In this document: positions 1 to 32,373 of the stretch, in pieces
Layout: every line of letters begins with the position of its first letter
Position numbering within the stretch: position 1 is the stretch's first letter
Assembly (NCBI RefSeq): GCF_024139115.2
Contig: NC_085141.1
Location: 173,054,994-173,118,993, forward strand
Source of the DNA: Armigeres subalbatus
Lineage: Eukaryota > Arthropoda > Insecta > Diptera > Culicidae
Direction: 5' to 3'
Length of the DNA: 64,000 nt
Position numbers and translations under genes: made by a program
The notes under the pieces: generated by a model
Databases searched by the model: none
What the model saw: the letters and a program-made list of their open reading frames with translations, nothing else
Told to the model about the DNA's origin: nothing

Positions 1-1374
1 CTTTGGAGGCTGGTACAGTCTGATGCATATCCGGATGAAGTAGCTGTATTGAAGAACAACACACAAGCAAGCAGCGCGAAGAGACTGGAGAAAACAAGCC
101 AGCTGATGAAGTTGTCACCGGTTATGGATAAACATGGTGTTATACGTATGGACGGTAGGATCAACAGAAGTGACTACGTAGCTTACGATGCTAAGTACCC
201 CATAATACTAGCGAAGGGACATGCCGTAACCACATTGCTGATCGACTGGTATCATCGCAGATTTCGTCATGCCAACAACGAGACCGTGATCAATGAGGTT
301 CGGCAGAGATTTCACATACCAGGTCTGAGAGTCCAAGTTCGGTTAGTGAAAAAACAGTGTATGTGGTGCAAGGTGAATAATGTTAAACCGGTACCACCGA
401 GGATGGGACCGTTGCCGCAAGCAAGACTGACACCATTCAGGCGAGCGTTCACTTATACCGGATTAGACTACTTCGGGCCATATTACGTTAAAGTTGGACG
501 ATCTGCAGTAAAAAGATGGGTCGCTCTATTTACATGTCTAGCGACGCGGGCGATCCATCTCGAGATAGCCAGTAGTTTGTCAACCGACTCATGCAAGAAA
601 GCGATACGGAGGTTCATAGCGCGTAGAGGAGCACCAGTGGAGTTTTACTCGGACCGAGGGACTAACTTCGTCGGTGCCAATCGGGAATTGGTGAGCGAGA
701 TCAAGCTTATCAATGCCCAACTCAGCAGTACTTTTACGGATCATCAGACACAATGGAAGTTTAATCCACCGGCAGCTCCACACATGGGGGGATGTTGGGA
801 GAGAATGGTTCGGTCTGTCAAAGTTGCGCTGGGAGAACTGCCTTTCGAACGGAAGCTTGACGAGGAATCCTTAGCTACGTTTCTAGCCGAAGCCGAGAAT
901 ATGATTAACTCGCGGCCCCTAACATTTGTGCCGATTGAAAGTGACAATCACGAATCATTGACCCCGAATCATTTTCTGATGTTGAATTCAAGTGGGGTGA
1001 AACAACCTGAAAAAACACCGATGGAGGAGGGCTTGGCTCTGAAGGGAAGTTGGAATAGGATACAACACACGCTGGACAACTTTTGGCGTCGTTGGTTGAA
1101 AGAGTACATGCCGACAATAACACGGCGAACGAAATGGTTCCAAGATGTTCGACATATACGAGAGGGTGACTTGGTGGTAATAGCGGATGAGAGAGTGAGG
1201 AATAGGTGGCTCAGGGGTCGTATAGTGAGGGCATATCCGGGTAAAGATGGCATAGCACGTCGGGCAGACGTACAAATTCCTGATGGGTCGGTGCTGCGAG
1301 ATCGACCAGTAATAAAGTTGGCGTTGTTGGACGTTTGTAATAGTAGTGACGCCGAACCAGATGCGAAGTTCTAG
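1..1374 (+). CDS. BEL/Pao retrotransposon polyprotein, C-terminal part (integrase + DUF5641)
   Basis: The frame is open from base 1, so this is the 3' part of a polyprotein that starts outside the window. Seen: an H2C2 zinc-binding region (YHRRFRH followed by CMWC), then a DDE integrase core with D in GLDYFGP, D in FYSDRGTNF and E in GGCWERM, then a C-terminal DUF5641-type domain (IREGDLVVIADE, NRWLRGRIV). In BEL/Pao elements this region inserts the cDNA copy into the genome. The frame is uninterrupted up to the TAG at 1372-1374, and the LTR follows 17 bases later, as expected for a pol gene ending next to the 3' LTR. Gag, protease and reverse transcriptase are upstream of the window, so the element's integrity cannot be judged. 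Confidence 0.92.
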   Translation, partial: LWRLVQSDAYPDEVAVLKNNTQASSAKRLEKTSQLMKLSPVMDKHGVIRMDGRINRSDYVAYDAKYPIILAKGHAVTTLLIDWYHRRFRHANNETVINEVRQRFHIPGLRVQVRLVKKQCMWCKVNNVKPVPPRMGPLPQARLTPFRRAFTYTGLDYFGPYYVKVGRSAVKRWVALFTCLATRAIHLEIASSLSTDSCKKAIRRFIARRGAPVEFYSDRGTNFVGANRELVSEIKLINAQLSSTFTDHQTQWKFNPPAAPHMGGCWERMVRSVKVALGELPFERKLDEESLATFLAEAENMINSRPLTFVPIESDNHESLTPNHFLMLNSSGVKQPEKTPMEEGLALKGSWNRIQHTLDNFWRRWLKEYMPTITRRTKWFQDVRHIREGDLVVIADERVRNRWLRGRIVRAYPGKDGIARRADVQIPDGSVLRDRPVIKLALLDVCNSSDAEPDAKF

Positions 1375-1391
1375 CGACACGTGGGGGAGAA

Positions 1392-1810
1392 TGTTGCGGA
1401 CGATGAGTACCCCTCGAGCACGATGCAATGTGGGCCTATTGGGCAAAAGTGGGTAACGCTCTAAACCTGTCAAACGACGAAATGTCACTTTGAATGTGTC
1501 ACTCGGGATGAATTGCGAATTATAAATTGAGAATTCTACAAGGCAGTATTATAAAAAGTAAATCCTTTTTTTTTATTATTTCCACATTAATTCTAAAACT
1601 TTTTCTCAGTTCCTTATAGATTATTATTATTAATCTCTAAATTGTTAAGTTCTGTGCGATTGAATTAATTTGGACACTAATCCGTAAGTTAGAAATTATA
1701 ACTTTGTGAGTTGCTCTAATTAAATCCGTATTGCAGCTTTAGCAATACTTTGCGGTAAAAGCGAGTTTGCTTAAAGGTATCCGAAACGATAATCGTATAT
1801 CGCACCAACA
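1392..1810 (+). repeat. 3' LTR of the BEL/Pao element
   Basis: The segment starts TGTTG and ends CAACA, a perfect 5-bp inverted terminal repeat of the TG...CA type. It is preceded by a purine-rich tract (GGGGGAGAA, 1383-1391) that fits a polypurine tract. A TATAAAAA sequence lies at about 1549. Its length is 419 bp. The partner LTR would be upstream of the window, so the boundaries rest on these signals only. Confidence 0.75.
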
Positions 1811-2261
1811 GGAAGGCTTTCAGAGAAAGATTTCTTTATGTGAATAAATCCTTAGAATATTCAGAAAATGTCGCCCACACACTTTTACTCCAACATGTTT
1901 AGTTGTTTAAAACATGCCGTCAAAACAGGAAGTAGGGCTAGGGACAATAGGGGAAATATGAACATACGGGGTAATATGAGCCACCCTCAATTTGAGCTTA
2001 TTGACAAGTCTTATCATGTAAAAGTTATATTATCTTTAAAAGAATGCTCCAAATATGCCTCAACGTGAAAACCGCATTAAAATTCAATTCAAACATGAAA
2101 ATACACTTGAAAATGTAAATTTTCGCTGCATAGGCAGAATAATTATAAGATTTGAAGTTTATAAATAAGGTTTTGACGCAAAATTTATATCAGGGCTTAA
2201 TATACGAATAAGTTCCAATTCCAGTTGCCGCATGCAAGAATATTATCATCTAGGGAAAGTG

Positions 2262-2475
2262 CACCGGTTTTGGCCAACTTAGTGTCTAATTTGGCCAACC
2301 CTGAAAAATACATGTTTTTCGAAATAATCCATCAAATAATCCAGTTGAAAGCAGCGTTGAAGGATGAGGGATATATCTCTTGCTGGAACTAATAAAACCC
2401 TTGCGAATTGGTTTATTTTTGGAGTTATTCGCAAAATTGGCCAAATTAGGAACATGGCCAAAACCGGTACAGTTC
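2262..2475. mobile_element. Short foldback element (MITE-like)
   Basis: The two ends are inverted copies over about 35 bases with a few mismatches. The shared core is ACCGGTTTTGGCCA on the left and TGGCCAAAACCGGT on the right, followed on both sides by AATTTGGCCAA. There is no coding capacity. The size (about 215 bp) and structure fit a non-autonomous DNA transposon. The superfamily is unknown. Confidence 0.55.
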
Positions 2476-2537
2476 GCCTATGTTAGATTTATTACGGATA
2501 AATTACAACACCGCATTACTGGGATAGCAAAAATGAA

Positions 2538-2751
2538 CATAGACAAAAGATATTTTAGTTACCAGATAAAGATTGTCGCTGTCGTCGCTGTCCGGAACAT
2601 CTTTTGCTGGCGAGGATAGGGGAGCTAAATGTCAAAGAAGGAAAATCCATACGATTTGACAGCTTGGTACCCAAGATGTTCCGGACAAGAACCAAGGGAA
2701 GGGAACCAAAGCGACAATCTTTATCTAGTAACTAAAATATCTTTTACATAG
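2538..2751. mobile_element. Foldback MITE, family with a second copy near 50470-51135
   Basis: Terminal inverted repeats of about 40 bp run CATAGacAAAAGATATTTTAGTTAcc then AGATAAAGATTGTCGCT, and return in reverse complement at 2708-2751. The interior carries a second inverted pair (GATGTTCCGGACA). The same arm sequences occur at about 50472 and 51084-51125. There is no coding capacity. Confidence 0.65.
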
Positions 2752-3389
2752 ACCAATTAAAATGTGTTTGTGCAAACGGTGAAGAGTGGCAAATCGGTTC
2801 GTTCCGCTGTTGTGCGGTTCATTAATCTCATTTTGAATATAATACTTTAAACTGTTGGAAGAATATCATATTCATCCATATTACAACACTTTTATCTCCC
2901 AGAGAAACATTTTGGATGGGTGGCCCGTACTGCCCCAAATGATGGCTCATATTGCCCCGTATAGCCGGGAGCACACATTAAAATCAATACAATTTCAAAA
3001 GCGCATTCCAACAATTTCCAAACGTGGAAGGCCTAAGGCACGATGCAACTCATAAATGAATCATTTGTTTGGGAAACTGCATTTTACACAATTTCGAGAA
3101 AACAACAAAAAATGTTTTAGAACAAATTAGCACCAAATCTTTCGATTTCTTCGATATAGATTAATAGTTTTTGTCAAAACTCAACGCCCTGGGGCACTTC
3201 CAGTGCAAGAACTGTAAGCTATTATTCTAAGTTTGAAGACTTCTTAGGCCAACTCTTCATAATATAACATATATCAGATTGAACTGTACTACTTTGTAGT
3301 TTTCTTCTCGAGCGGGAATGGCTTTTGATTCGTGATTCTTAACTCCTTGACTCCATAATAGGTCGTTTTACCCTACATCAATTCGTTTT

Positions 3390-4110
3390 CGCTGAAAATT
3401 CCATTCCTATGGAAAATCCATTCCCTCGAAAATTCCAGAAATTCCTTCAAAAATTCTAGGATGAAATTCTAGGGTTTTCAAAAAAAAGGAGTTCCGAATA
3501 ATTGCCTAAGGAATTTCAGATAGAATTCCAGAATAAATTTCTTACATCCTTAAATTTCTCCATGAATTCTATCAAATATGCCCTCAAAAGTTCCATCTGA
3601 TTTTTTTTAGGAATTCTGTTCAATGCTCCTTTAGAAATTTCTTCGAAAATCCCTTTAGAAAGTCTTTTGTTTTTTTTTTCAGAAATTCCAAAAATTCTAC
3701 GAGAAATTCATTCGAAAATTCCTTTAGGAATTCCTCCGGAATATTTCCTAATAATTTCTTCCGGAATTCCTCTGAAAATGCTTTTGTAAATGCTTCAATA
3801 ATTGTTTCAGGAAAAATTTTCGAACAAAATTATAAATTAATTTTTAAAGTAATTTTGGAATGAATTTCCAGAGAAATTTATGAAGAAATTTTAGAAGGAT
3901 TTTTTAAATAAATGTTTGGAGGAATTTTCCACTGAATTCTTGAATATCTGATAGAATTCCTGAATTCCCCGAAAAATATTTTTGAAGGAGAGCATGAAGA
4001 GATTTTTGAAAGAATTTCCAAAGATATTCCAGAGGCTATTTCTATCAGAATTTTCGACGAAATTTCTAAATACATCCAGGAAATGCTTCAAAAAGTTTTG
4101 CTGGAACTTC
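3390..4110. repeat. AT-rich degenerate simple repeat (GAATTCC/AAATTCC type)
   Basis: About 700 bases are dominated by variants of GAAATTCC, GGAATTCC and AAAATTCC with no fixed period. Short open frames on both strands here are products of this composition and not genes. A similar short stretch occurs at about 4480-4530. Confidence 0.6.
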
Positions 4111-4875
4111 TTCGAAATTTTTTTTATTAAATTGAAAAATCAAAATCAGAATTCAGAATTCACGGGATATATTAAAATTTTATAAAAATATTCAATTTAT
4201 CTCCGCCAGTGTTCAAGCCCACAAGAAACAAAACCTATCCTTCTTAGGTTATGAGGCGAGTTGTTTGCCAGCGGGTTTGTGGCTTATTTGCCTATGGCAT
4301 GCACCATTTTTTTCTTACTTTAAGACGTGCATTTTTGACCATTTATTTGAACCTTTGAATAAGCGATTTAAATACAACATGTTAACTTTCTCCTTAGTCT
4401 CCTTAGTCTGAATAAATAAATAATAATGTTCACTTTCTCTCTTGCCGATTTCCCTTATTGACCCAAGAATTTCCTGATAATTCCCTAATTTTTCCAGGTT
4501 GACAATAATTCCCAGATAATTCCAGGTTTTCATGCTGTTATTACAGTACCAAACGCGTAAAAAAATATTATTCGTTTGGTAATCAAATGCCTGAACATGT
4601 TATGCCTAAATTATTTTATGGTATTAGTTTTTATGGTACAATTTTTTTAAACGTTTAGACTATCTCGCAATTGAGGGTTTCATCCAGATGTCCTCTATTT
4701 TTGAATGTTCTATTATAAGAGAACATGCAGAAATACCACAAAATGGTTCGGGACCTATAAATTGTCGAGATGAATTAAGTCTTGCCTACGTCTCGTCCTG
4801 CGTCTGGTTGGCTAGTCACCGGACAGACAAACAGGGGTATTATATATTTAAAAAATATATGCTTTTTCGGCGTAA

Positions 4876-5218
4876 GCATAAATTAGAACATTGAAATATT
4901 TATTCCTGGGATAGTCACACCTGCTCCAACTCGATTGTTCAGCTTCGAACCATCGGTGTAAAATACAATCGACCAGAGCGAAGATTTGGTCCATCATTTG
5001 TCATGATTAAATACTTCAAAACAGTTGTATTCTTCTCTGCTTCTAATTGAATGCATTGATCCCATTGTAGCATGTTCGGCGTGCTTATCATTTCACCAGT
5101 TATTGGAAGAGTAGCTAGTCTTTGAAGTTTTTCCAACTTCTTCTGCACCACCATTCCGTTTAATGCAGTGTATGACATTCTGGGTTTTACATACACCGTA
5201 TAGATCCATTGCATTATT
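4876..5218 (-). pseudogene. LINE reverse-transcriptase C-terminus / RNase H start, remnant
   Basis: On the minus strand the residues read WIYTVYVKPRMSY, then LEKLQRLATLPITGEM, then RSGRLYFT. After a one-base shift near 4965 they continue as DGSKLNNRVGAGVTIPG. This order (thumb region of a non-LTR reverse transcriptase, then the DGS motif opening an RNase H domain) is known from LOA-, I- and Jockey-like LINEs. The same motifs occur in the LOA-type element at 32374-36780 (KWIYTTVVRPILAYG, YTDGSLFEG). The copy is short and frameshifted, so it is a dead fragment. Confidence 0.7.
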
Positions 5219-5384
5219 TTTGTTTATAGTCTCCACTTTTTACCGAACGTCGCCTAACTTATCCATAAAGCATTTGTAGCTTTACTAACAAACGTTTCTC
5301 AAACAAACGAAAAAAATATATATGATAAGATGCGCAGCTATAAAACTGGTTTCGATTCCCAGTGGGGTCTAGGAAATTTTTTAG

Positions 5385-5452
5385 GCTTCCTTGGGATGGT
5401 AATGGGTGATAGCATAGCATATCTGAGCTTCCTTGGGATGGTAATGGGTGAT
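5385..5452. repeat. 26-bp direct duplication
   Basis: The sequence GCTTCCTTGGGATGGTAATG plus GGTGAT occurs at 5385-5410 and again at 5427-5452, 42 bases apart. Just upstream is a tRNA B-box-like stretch (GGTTTCGATTCCC). The function is unknown; slippage or a SINE tail duplication is possible. Confidence 0.5.
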
Positions 5453-6031
5453 GTTAGTAAAATTGGCACAATGTTTACACCCCCGGAAATTATTATAAAG
5501 CATTCGCTGATTTTCATACAAAATGGTCATGTTTGAAGATCAGTATCTCGATAAATCCGAGTTCTACCCAGATAGCTTCTCCATAAACGAGACCTCTAAG
5601 TTGTCCAACCAAGACGAGTCGATTGTGTTTTCTAAACACAAACTTAATATCAATTTGTCCATTTTTAAGCGCATATGCGTAGTCAAATAATTTAGCAATC
5701 CGCTGAAAAAAAATGAAGTTCGGTTAAGAAATGAAATTCACAGTATTTGTTGAACTTCAACGAAGTTTCAGTTGTCAGATAAAACACTTAAAATTGGGCG
5801 CAGGAAGTCATTATTCATTTAATTTCTAGATTTCATATTATTAGTACATATTTAAATTTTCACCTCTATGATTTAGTTTTATTGTCAATATTTGCATGCT
5901 GAATATGTACTTGTTAGCGTAAGCACTGAACTGGAATTACACGCAGATTTTCACGAGCTTTTCATTCCGCCGTATTTTATCATTCTTAATCACGTGGAAC
6001 ATATTTTTCTATAATTATGCTTTTTCTCCAG

Positions 6032-27907
<21,876 letters not shown>

Positions 27908-28050
27908 TATTTATAATGGTTTAACTGATAGTTCTAGTAACTTAAATTTAGAGCCCACCAAGATATTTTCCTTGATTGAAATAAGCTCTAGAAATGTTGC
28001 AAGCACAGGATTTTATACAAAAATAAAGAAAGGCGAAAATGTAGGTGCAT
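27908..28050 (+). promoter_or_regulatory. na: na 3' UTR with poly(A) signal
   Basis: An AATAAA hexamer lies at 28022-28027, about 115 bases after the stop codon, in an AT-rich stretch followed by a T run. Transcript cleavage is expected near 28040-28050. No other strong signal was seen closer to the stop. Confidence 0.6.
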
Positions 28051-28469
28051 AGATTGAAACTTTTTTTTTCTATATTTTATATACAAAGGTATAACACATT
28101 AGTATTATAGAAGTATTATTTCCTTGTTAATTATCATATTTTATGATAAATTGAAACGTATAGCGATAGTAGGAATACAGCAAATTGACATTATACGGTT
28201 TTCTAGTGGTGACGAACGGTGTTTTTTGTTAAACCTTCCGAAAAAGTGTTCGCTGGTCATTTGTATCTGCAACTTTAGGAACCGTATTACGGGTCCCTAA
28301 TCTTAATTCAGGCCTTTGAAGAGTACCTATAAGTTGTTCAACTTCTCGGCGTTTCGACAGAGGTCTCTCCATTAAACAACTGACGTTTCAAGGCCCTGCC
28401 AAGACTGCTGCCTCCTGAATGAAAAATGAAAAGTCATTTAAATATAGTGAATTGAATTCCGGCTACCAT

Positions 28470-28827
28470 TTATCCGCCCCCAAGAAAACGCTTCGGTTGC
28501 TGCTTTGTTGGAACGTGTGTGAAGTTGTTCGAACAACCATTTGACAGTTGGCGGCTCGGTTGGAAAAAATTAAAACGGTTTGATTTTGGTTTGAGTTGTC
28601 GGGGGTGGAGTCAAGGTTCGCCGAACATGTTTGAGCATTTGTAGTGAAGTTGCACAAACCCCCATATATTTTTTTATGGTTGGTGCTCAAGTTGGCGCGT
28701 CGGTCGTTCGTATGTGATATTGTTGGTCGAATATGTTGGTCGATGTTGGTAAAACTTGATGGATGTTTGAATAAACGAGAGGTGGAGTCAATGTTGGTCA
28801 AACTGCTTGACCGTGTGTATGTTCCAT
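28470..28827. mobile_element. MITE copy 2, left-truncated
   Basis: Closely matches 21253-21618, starting at CCGCCCCCAAGAAAACGCTT and running to GACCGTGTGTATGTTCC. A few substitutions and a short deletion near 28740 separate the copies. It has the same orientation as copy 1 and lies about 560 bp after the na stop codon. Confidence 0.75.
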
Positions 28828-28829
28828 AA

Positions 28830-30070
28830 GGGTTACATCGTTTATGAAAAGCGAGAATAGTAATGGTCCAAGGGTGCTACTGCTACCTTGTGGAACTCCA
28901 GAAAGGTTCGAGAAATAGTCGGATGAATTATTTCCAATAGGGGAGACTAGGTAGACTTGATCCCCTTTTCTGATTTCGGATGTATTACAACCAAAAATAA
29001 ATAAACATACACGATTTCCACACAGACTCTCTAAGAAATATAGGATTTAACTTTACTGATGTATGACAGTCCTTAAATTATTGTTGTTATTGATACACAA
29101 TCGATTTTTTGGAGAAATTTGGGGAGACTTGATCCCCTTTCTATGAGATCTACACAATAAATAATTTTTCCTGCCAACCCTTCATCAAATCCGTCAAATC
29201 TAAAAAAAAATTAGAAGCATAAGAACAGATTCATATTTTTTTGAATTTTTTCGCCAAATTCTTGTATGGAAGAATAATAGGGGATCAAGTGTCCCCATAT
29301 TGAGGCAACAACTTCAAATCCTAATATCTCAAAACATTGATGGAATGTTGACATTTTCATCAGTACAGATCAATAAGCATATTTATGGCTTGTTGCTGTG
29401 AAAAAATGAAAGACTTTGGTCATTATTATGAAAAGTTGTTCAAATTTTGCGTGGCCAATAAAAAAATCTTTATGAAGGTCAAAACATACAAACCGCCCTG
29501 CAGAATAAACAAGGTTGTCAATCCAAAGAATAACTCACCACATAAAGGTCATTTGTCTAGAGGGTCTATACTAAAAAAATACGCTAGAACAAAACTACTT
29601 TAGTTCTCGATAAAACAGGGGGTGATCAAGTCTCCCCGGGGATCAAGTCTACCCACCTTCCCCTATTGACCGACATTCGGCGTCCAACCAGATAAGATCG
29701 AAGCCAAGTGCATAAAGCAAAAGAATAGTCCATTTTTTCTAGTTATTTGTAAGCAGCAGGTCATGGTTAACTTTGTCAAAAGCAGATTTGAGATCGGTGT
29801 AAACGGCATCTATTTGCAATTTTTTACTCACGTTCTCCATGAAAAACGTAGTAAAACTGACAAGATTCGTTTCCACAGAGCGACCAGGAAAGAAACCTTG
29901 CTGAAAACGGGCTGATGTAATTCTTGCAGGTAGCGGTAATTCTATCGTTCATCAGCGACTCGAACACTTTCGACTCCACTCCAAGTGATGTAATGCCATG
30001 GTAGTTTCACACATCTCGTTTGTCGCTTTTCTTGAAAACTGGGAACATAGTAGAACCACAGATAACAGAT
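28830..30070 (-). pseudogene. CR1/Jockey-like LINE reverse-transcriptase remnant, split by an insertion
   Basis: On the minus strand 30070-29664 reads FPVFKKSDKRDV, NYHGITSLGVESKVFESLMN, then a degenerate fingers/palm region ending SYLVGRRMSV. After the 724-bp insertion, 28937-28830 continues with DYFSNLSGVP, and shifted pieces correspond to a GVPQGS...LGPLLFSLFIND motif. The two parts follow on from each other, so one LINE copy was interrupted. Several stops and shifts make it inactive. Confidence 0.7.
28940..29663. mobile_element. 724-bp element with TA target duplication, inside the LINE remnant
   Basis: The left end GGGGAGACTAGGTAGACTTG then ATCCCC matches the reverse complement of the right end, GGGGAAGGTGGGTAGACTTG then ATCCCC. 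TA lies on both sides (28938-28939, 29664-29665). The interior has further GGGGAGACTTGATC motifs. A 72-codon frame inside resembles nothing I know. Confidence 0.7.
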
Positions 30071-30983
30071 ATTTAAGCTAGAACAAATTTTTTCGAGAAA
30101 CTTGTGTAAATATTTGAAATAAAATACGTTGGAAAATCTCAGCTCACTGCCGCCATCTACTCAACTAATTGCTACATCTCATCTAAAAAAAAGAAGAAGA
30201 AGAGAATCAGGATCTGACATCTATGACCTTCACTCACGAACATTGCCAACAAAAACATTACGCGCTTAGCAAAACAAAAAATGTTCTTCAAGTGCAGCGG
30301 ACGGAAAAAAGTTTTCGCGTGTTTATTAGGTGCTTTTTATAAATTACTATCAACGGATACATTCAACCTCATTCAACTATTCATCCATAGCAATGGAATG
30401 CGTGGTATGTACAATCATAGTGGAATCAGAAATGTAATCGAACTCGATGATTCATACAGTTCAATTTGGTGTTTGTATTGCATTTTGCAGGAGGACGTGT
30501 CTAAATTTGTGTACCTAGTTACCCGAAGAACACGGATGCATTCAGAACAATTATTATATCATGCAGTTTTAAGGAATGGCCGCCCGGAAGAAGGAAGTTT
30601 AAGAAGATTGCTCATCGACGTTGTAGATGCCGAGTGTTTATATTGAATCTTGTAGCTAAACGCTTGCTAGCAATGACATGAAGCAGTGCGATGTTCTGTT
30701 CGTGGCAATGTACTGGATCCGATGGAAATACAAAATACATCGAACGTCAGAACCTGGTCAGAGCGACGGAATCATCAGATCTGCAGACGACCAAACGGGT
30801 TTCTTAGTGGTGTATGATGTACCTATGATAGGACCTCGAATTACGAAAACGAAGTTTAACTCAACGACCAATTTTATTGCACTTATAATGAATCACATAC
30901 AGTGGCTGGTTCCCTACCTACCGCTGCCAGAATCCAGGCGCTATCGTATATGTAAAAATAGCCAGCATGAGTTAACCACCTGA
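30071..30983. other. Unassigned stretch
   Basis: No recognisable gene. Two plus-strand open frames (30281-30646, 121 codons; 30678-30983, 101 codons) have no motif I can name and lack clear splice or start support. A short A/G-rich tract lies near 30187-30210. Confidence 0.4.
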
Positions 30984-31170
30984 AGTTTGTATGGCGAAAG
31001 ACATCTAACGCAGGTTTTCTCAACAGCAGGAACTTTTCACGAGAATCTATTTGGTACCAGTTATGTAGGAAGGTGTATGCTACTACGCCTACCAAATATT
31101 TTTTTCAATTAGGGTGATTATTTTCGAGATATTAACCTTCAGATGCCTTTCGCCATACTGGTTTCCGGAA
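30984..31170. repeat. Short inverted repeat (GTATGGCGAAAG...CTTTCGCCATAC)
   Basis: GTATGGCGAAAGACATCT near 30991 returns inverted as AGATGCCTTTCGCCATAC near 31142. It is possibly a small MITE. A further GTATGGCGAAAC occurs near 38563. Confidence 0.4.
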
Positions 31171-31345
31171 GTTAACTCCTAGTGTGCCGCTCAAAGTGGG
31201 CGATTCATTTGAGACACCGTGAAGATCCAATAGTTTCGAGACACTGAAGCATAAAATATGTGATGATCGATTTTGAGTCCGATATACAGTTATGTGTCTT
31301 AAAACAGGGAAAGAAGATTATAAGTGCTCTCACGAAAGGAAGTTG

Positions 31346-31356
31346 TTTATTTTATT
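31346..31356 (-). promoter_or_regulatory. Poly(A) signals of the P-like transposase gene
   Basis: Two overlapping AATAAA hexamers on the minus strand, about 220 bases beyond the stop codon at 31574. Confidence 0.4.
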
Positions 31357-31573
31357 ATTGTATTTCATTATTCAAATAACAGTAGCACATGTGAAACAAT
31401 AAACAGACGATAAATTAAAAAAAACGGTTGCACGAGAAAGGCAAAACACTCCTACAAGAATTCCGAGCTATATGTGAAAAGAAGACTGAGACATATTAAA
31501 AATAACCTTGACTGAAAGTATAATAGAAAGAAGACAATCAATTCCATTGGCACCAAACAATACTACAAATAAC

Positions 31574-32323
31574 TCATGGGCGTTCCGGCAAACTCATGCG
31601 GTTAGCTTTTCGGTTCCGTTTTGCTCTAAGTTTAGTATTCTTCGCTAACTTACTTTTGAAACGGGTTTCTCTTAAAAACCCTTGAATAAAAGTATTAAAA
31701 AGACAATCCATCAATTTGTGAAAACACGCTTTACAAATAGTTGTGCCGAAATATTCATATGTGACATACTCTTTCATACGCGCTTTGACATCTTTGCGAT
31801 TTTCAAATAAAAATTTCCTAAAATATTTCTGGAACACTGCGTATGCTACTATTCCTACATCATACAGTATACTGTTGGGAATGTTAATATGATTATTCAA
31901 TGCCTGTGCTTTTAGCTTAACAAAAGAGTACTCCTCATTTTGCAAGCATTCATCATTTTTGCTGGCCTTCAATCGCGAGCGACATTTTTCATGGACAAGT
32001 TTACGTACTGCTGATCCTAGGACATATACTAGCGCGTTCAAATCCTTTTTAAGAAACCTAAAGGGTTCATCTACATTCAATGACTCAAATTCGAACGAAT
32101 GGGTTTTCAAATTTTGTGTTTGAATACTTTCAATATCATTTTCGTTTAAAAGAAATGGCACTTTGTCGTCTTGACAATTTGCACCTTCGTTGAATGTATT
32201 GTTGGGATCATGAATAGCTGATACCATGGCATATTTAAATGCGCTGCTGAATTGAAATACGTTTGGAGTATCATCGAGGAAATTTAAATGTATTGATCTA
32301 TCTGTGATCGGAGCTCTGTAAGG
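31574..32323 (-). pseudogene. P-like transposase, last exon
   Basis: 250 codons including the TGA stop, acceptor TTCCTATAG at 32324-32332, phase 0. It starts PYRAPITDRSIHLNFLDDTP and contains FRFLKKDLNALVYVLGSAVR and TICKACFHKLMDC. It is open throughout. Its first 54 bases and its acceptor are part of the 104-bp duplication made by the LINE insertion. Confidence 0.75.
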
Positions 32324-32373
32324 CTATAGGAAGAAAATCATGCTGATGAAATTGTGCGGAATGGTCAATCATT
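32270..32373. repeat. 104-bp target duplication of the LOA-type LINE, left copy
   Basis: Identical to 36781-36884 except for one base (TCTGTG versus TCCGTG). It contains, on the minus strand, the splice acceptor and the first 54 bases of the last transposase exon. It borders the LINE directly at 32374. Confidence 0.93.

Larger units (their letters stand above)
1811..6031. other. Repeat-rich non-coding region between the BEL/Pao element and na
   Basis: No host exon was recognised here. It contains foldback elements (listed separately), an AT-rich GAATTCC-like region, a LINE remnant at 4876-5218 and a short tandem duplication near 5400. The outer parts, about 1940-2010 and 2915-2975, carry related inverted sequences sharing GGGGYAATATGAGCCA. 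This suggests an older foldback element that holds the two younger MITEs inside it. The missing first coding exon of na was not found here. Confidence 0.5.

Noticed and set aside
3878..4185. Several short overlapping frames on both strands
   Set aside because: They arise from the GAATTCC-like low-complexity sequence.
30281..30983. Two plus-strand open frames of 121 and 101 codons
   Set aside because: No motif, no clear splice structure, and the surroundings are repeats. Too weak to call a gene.
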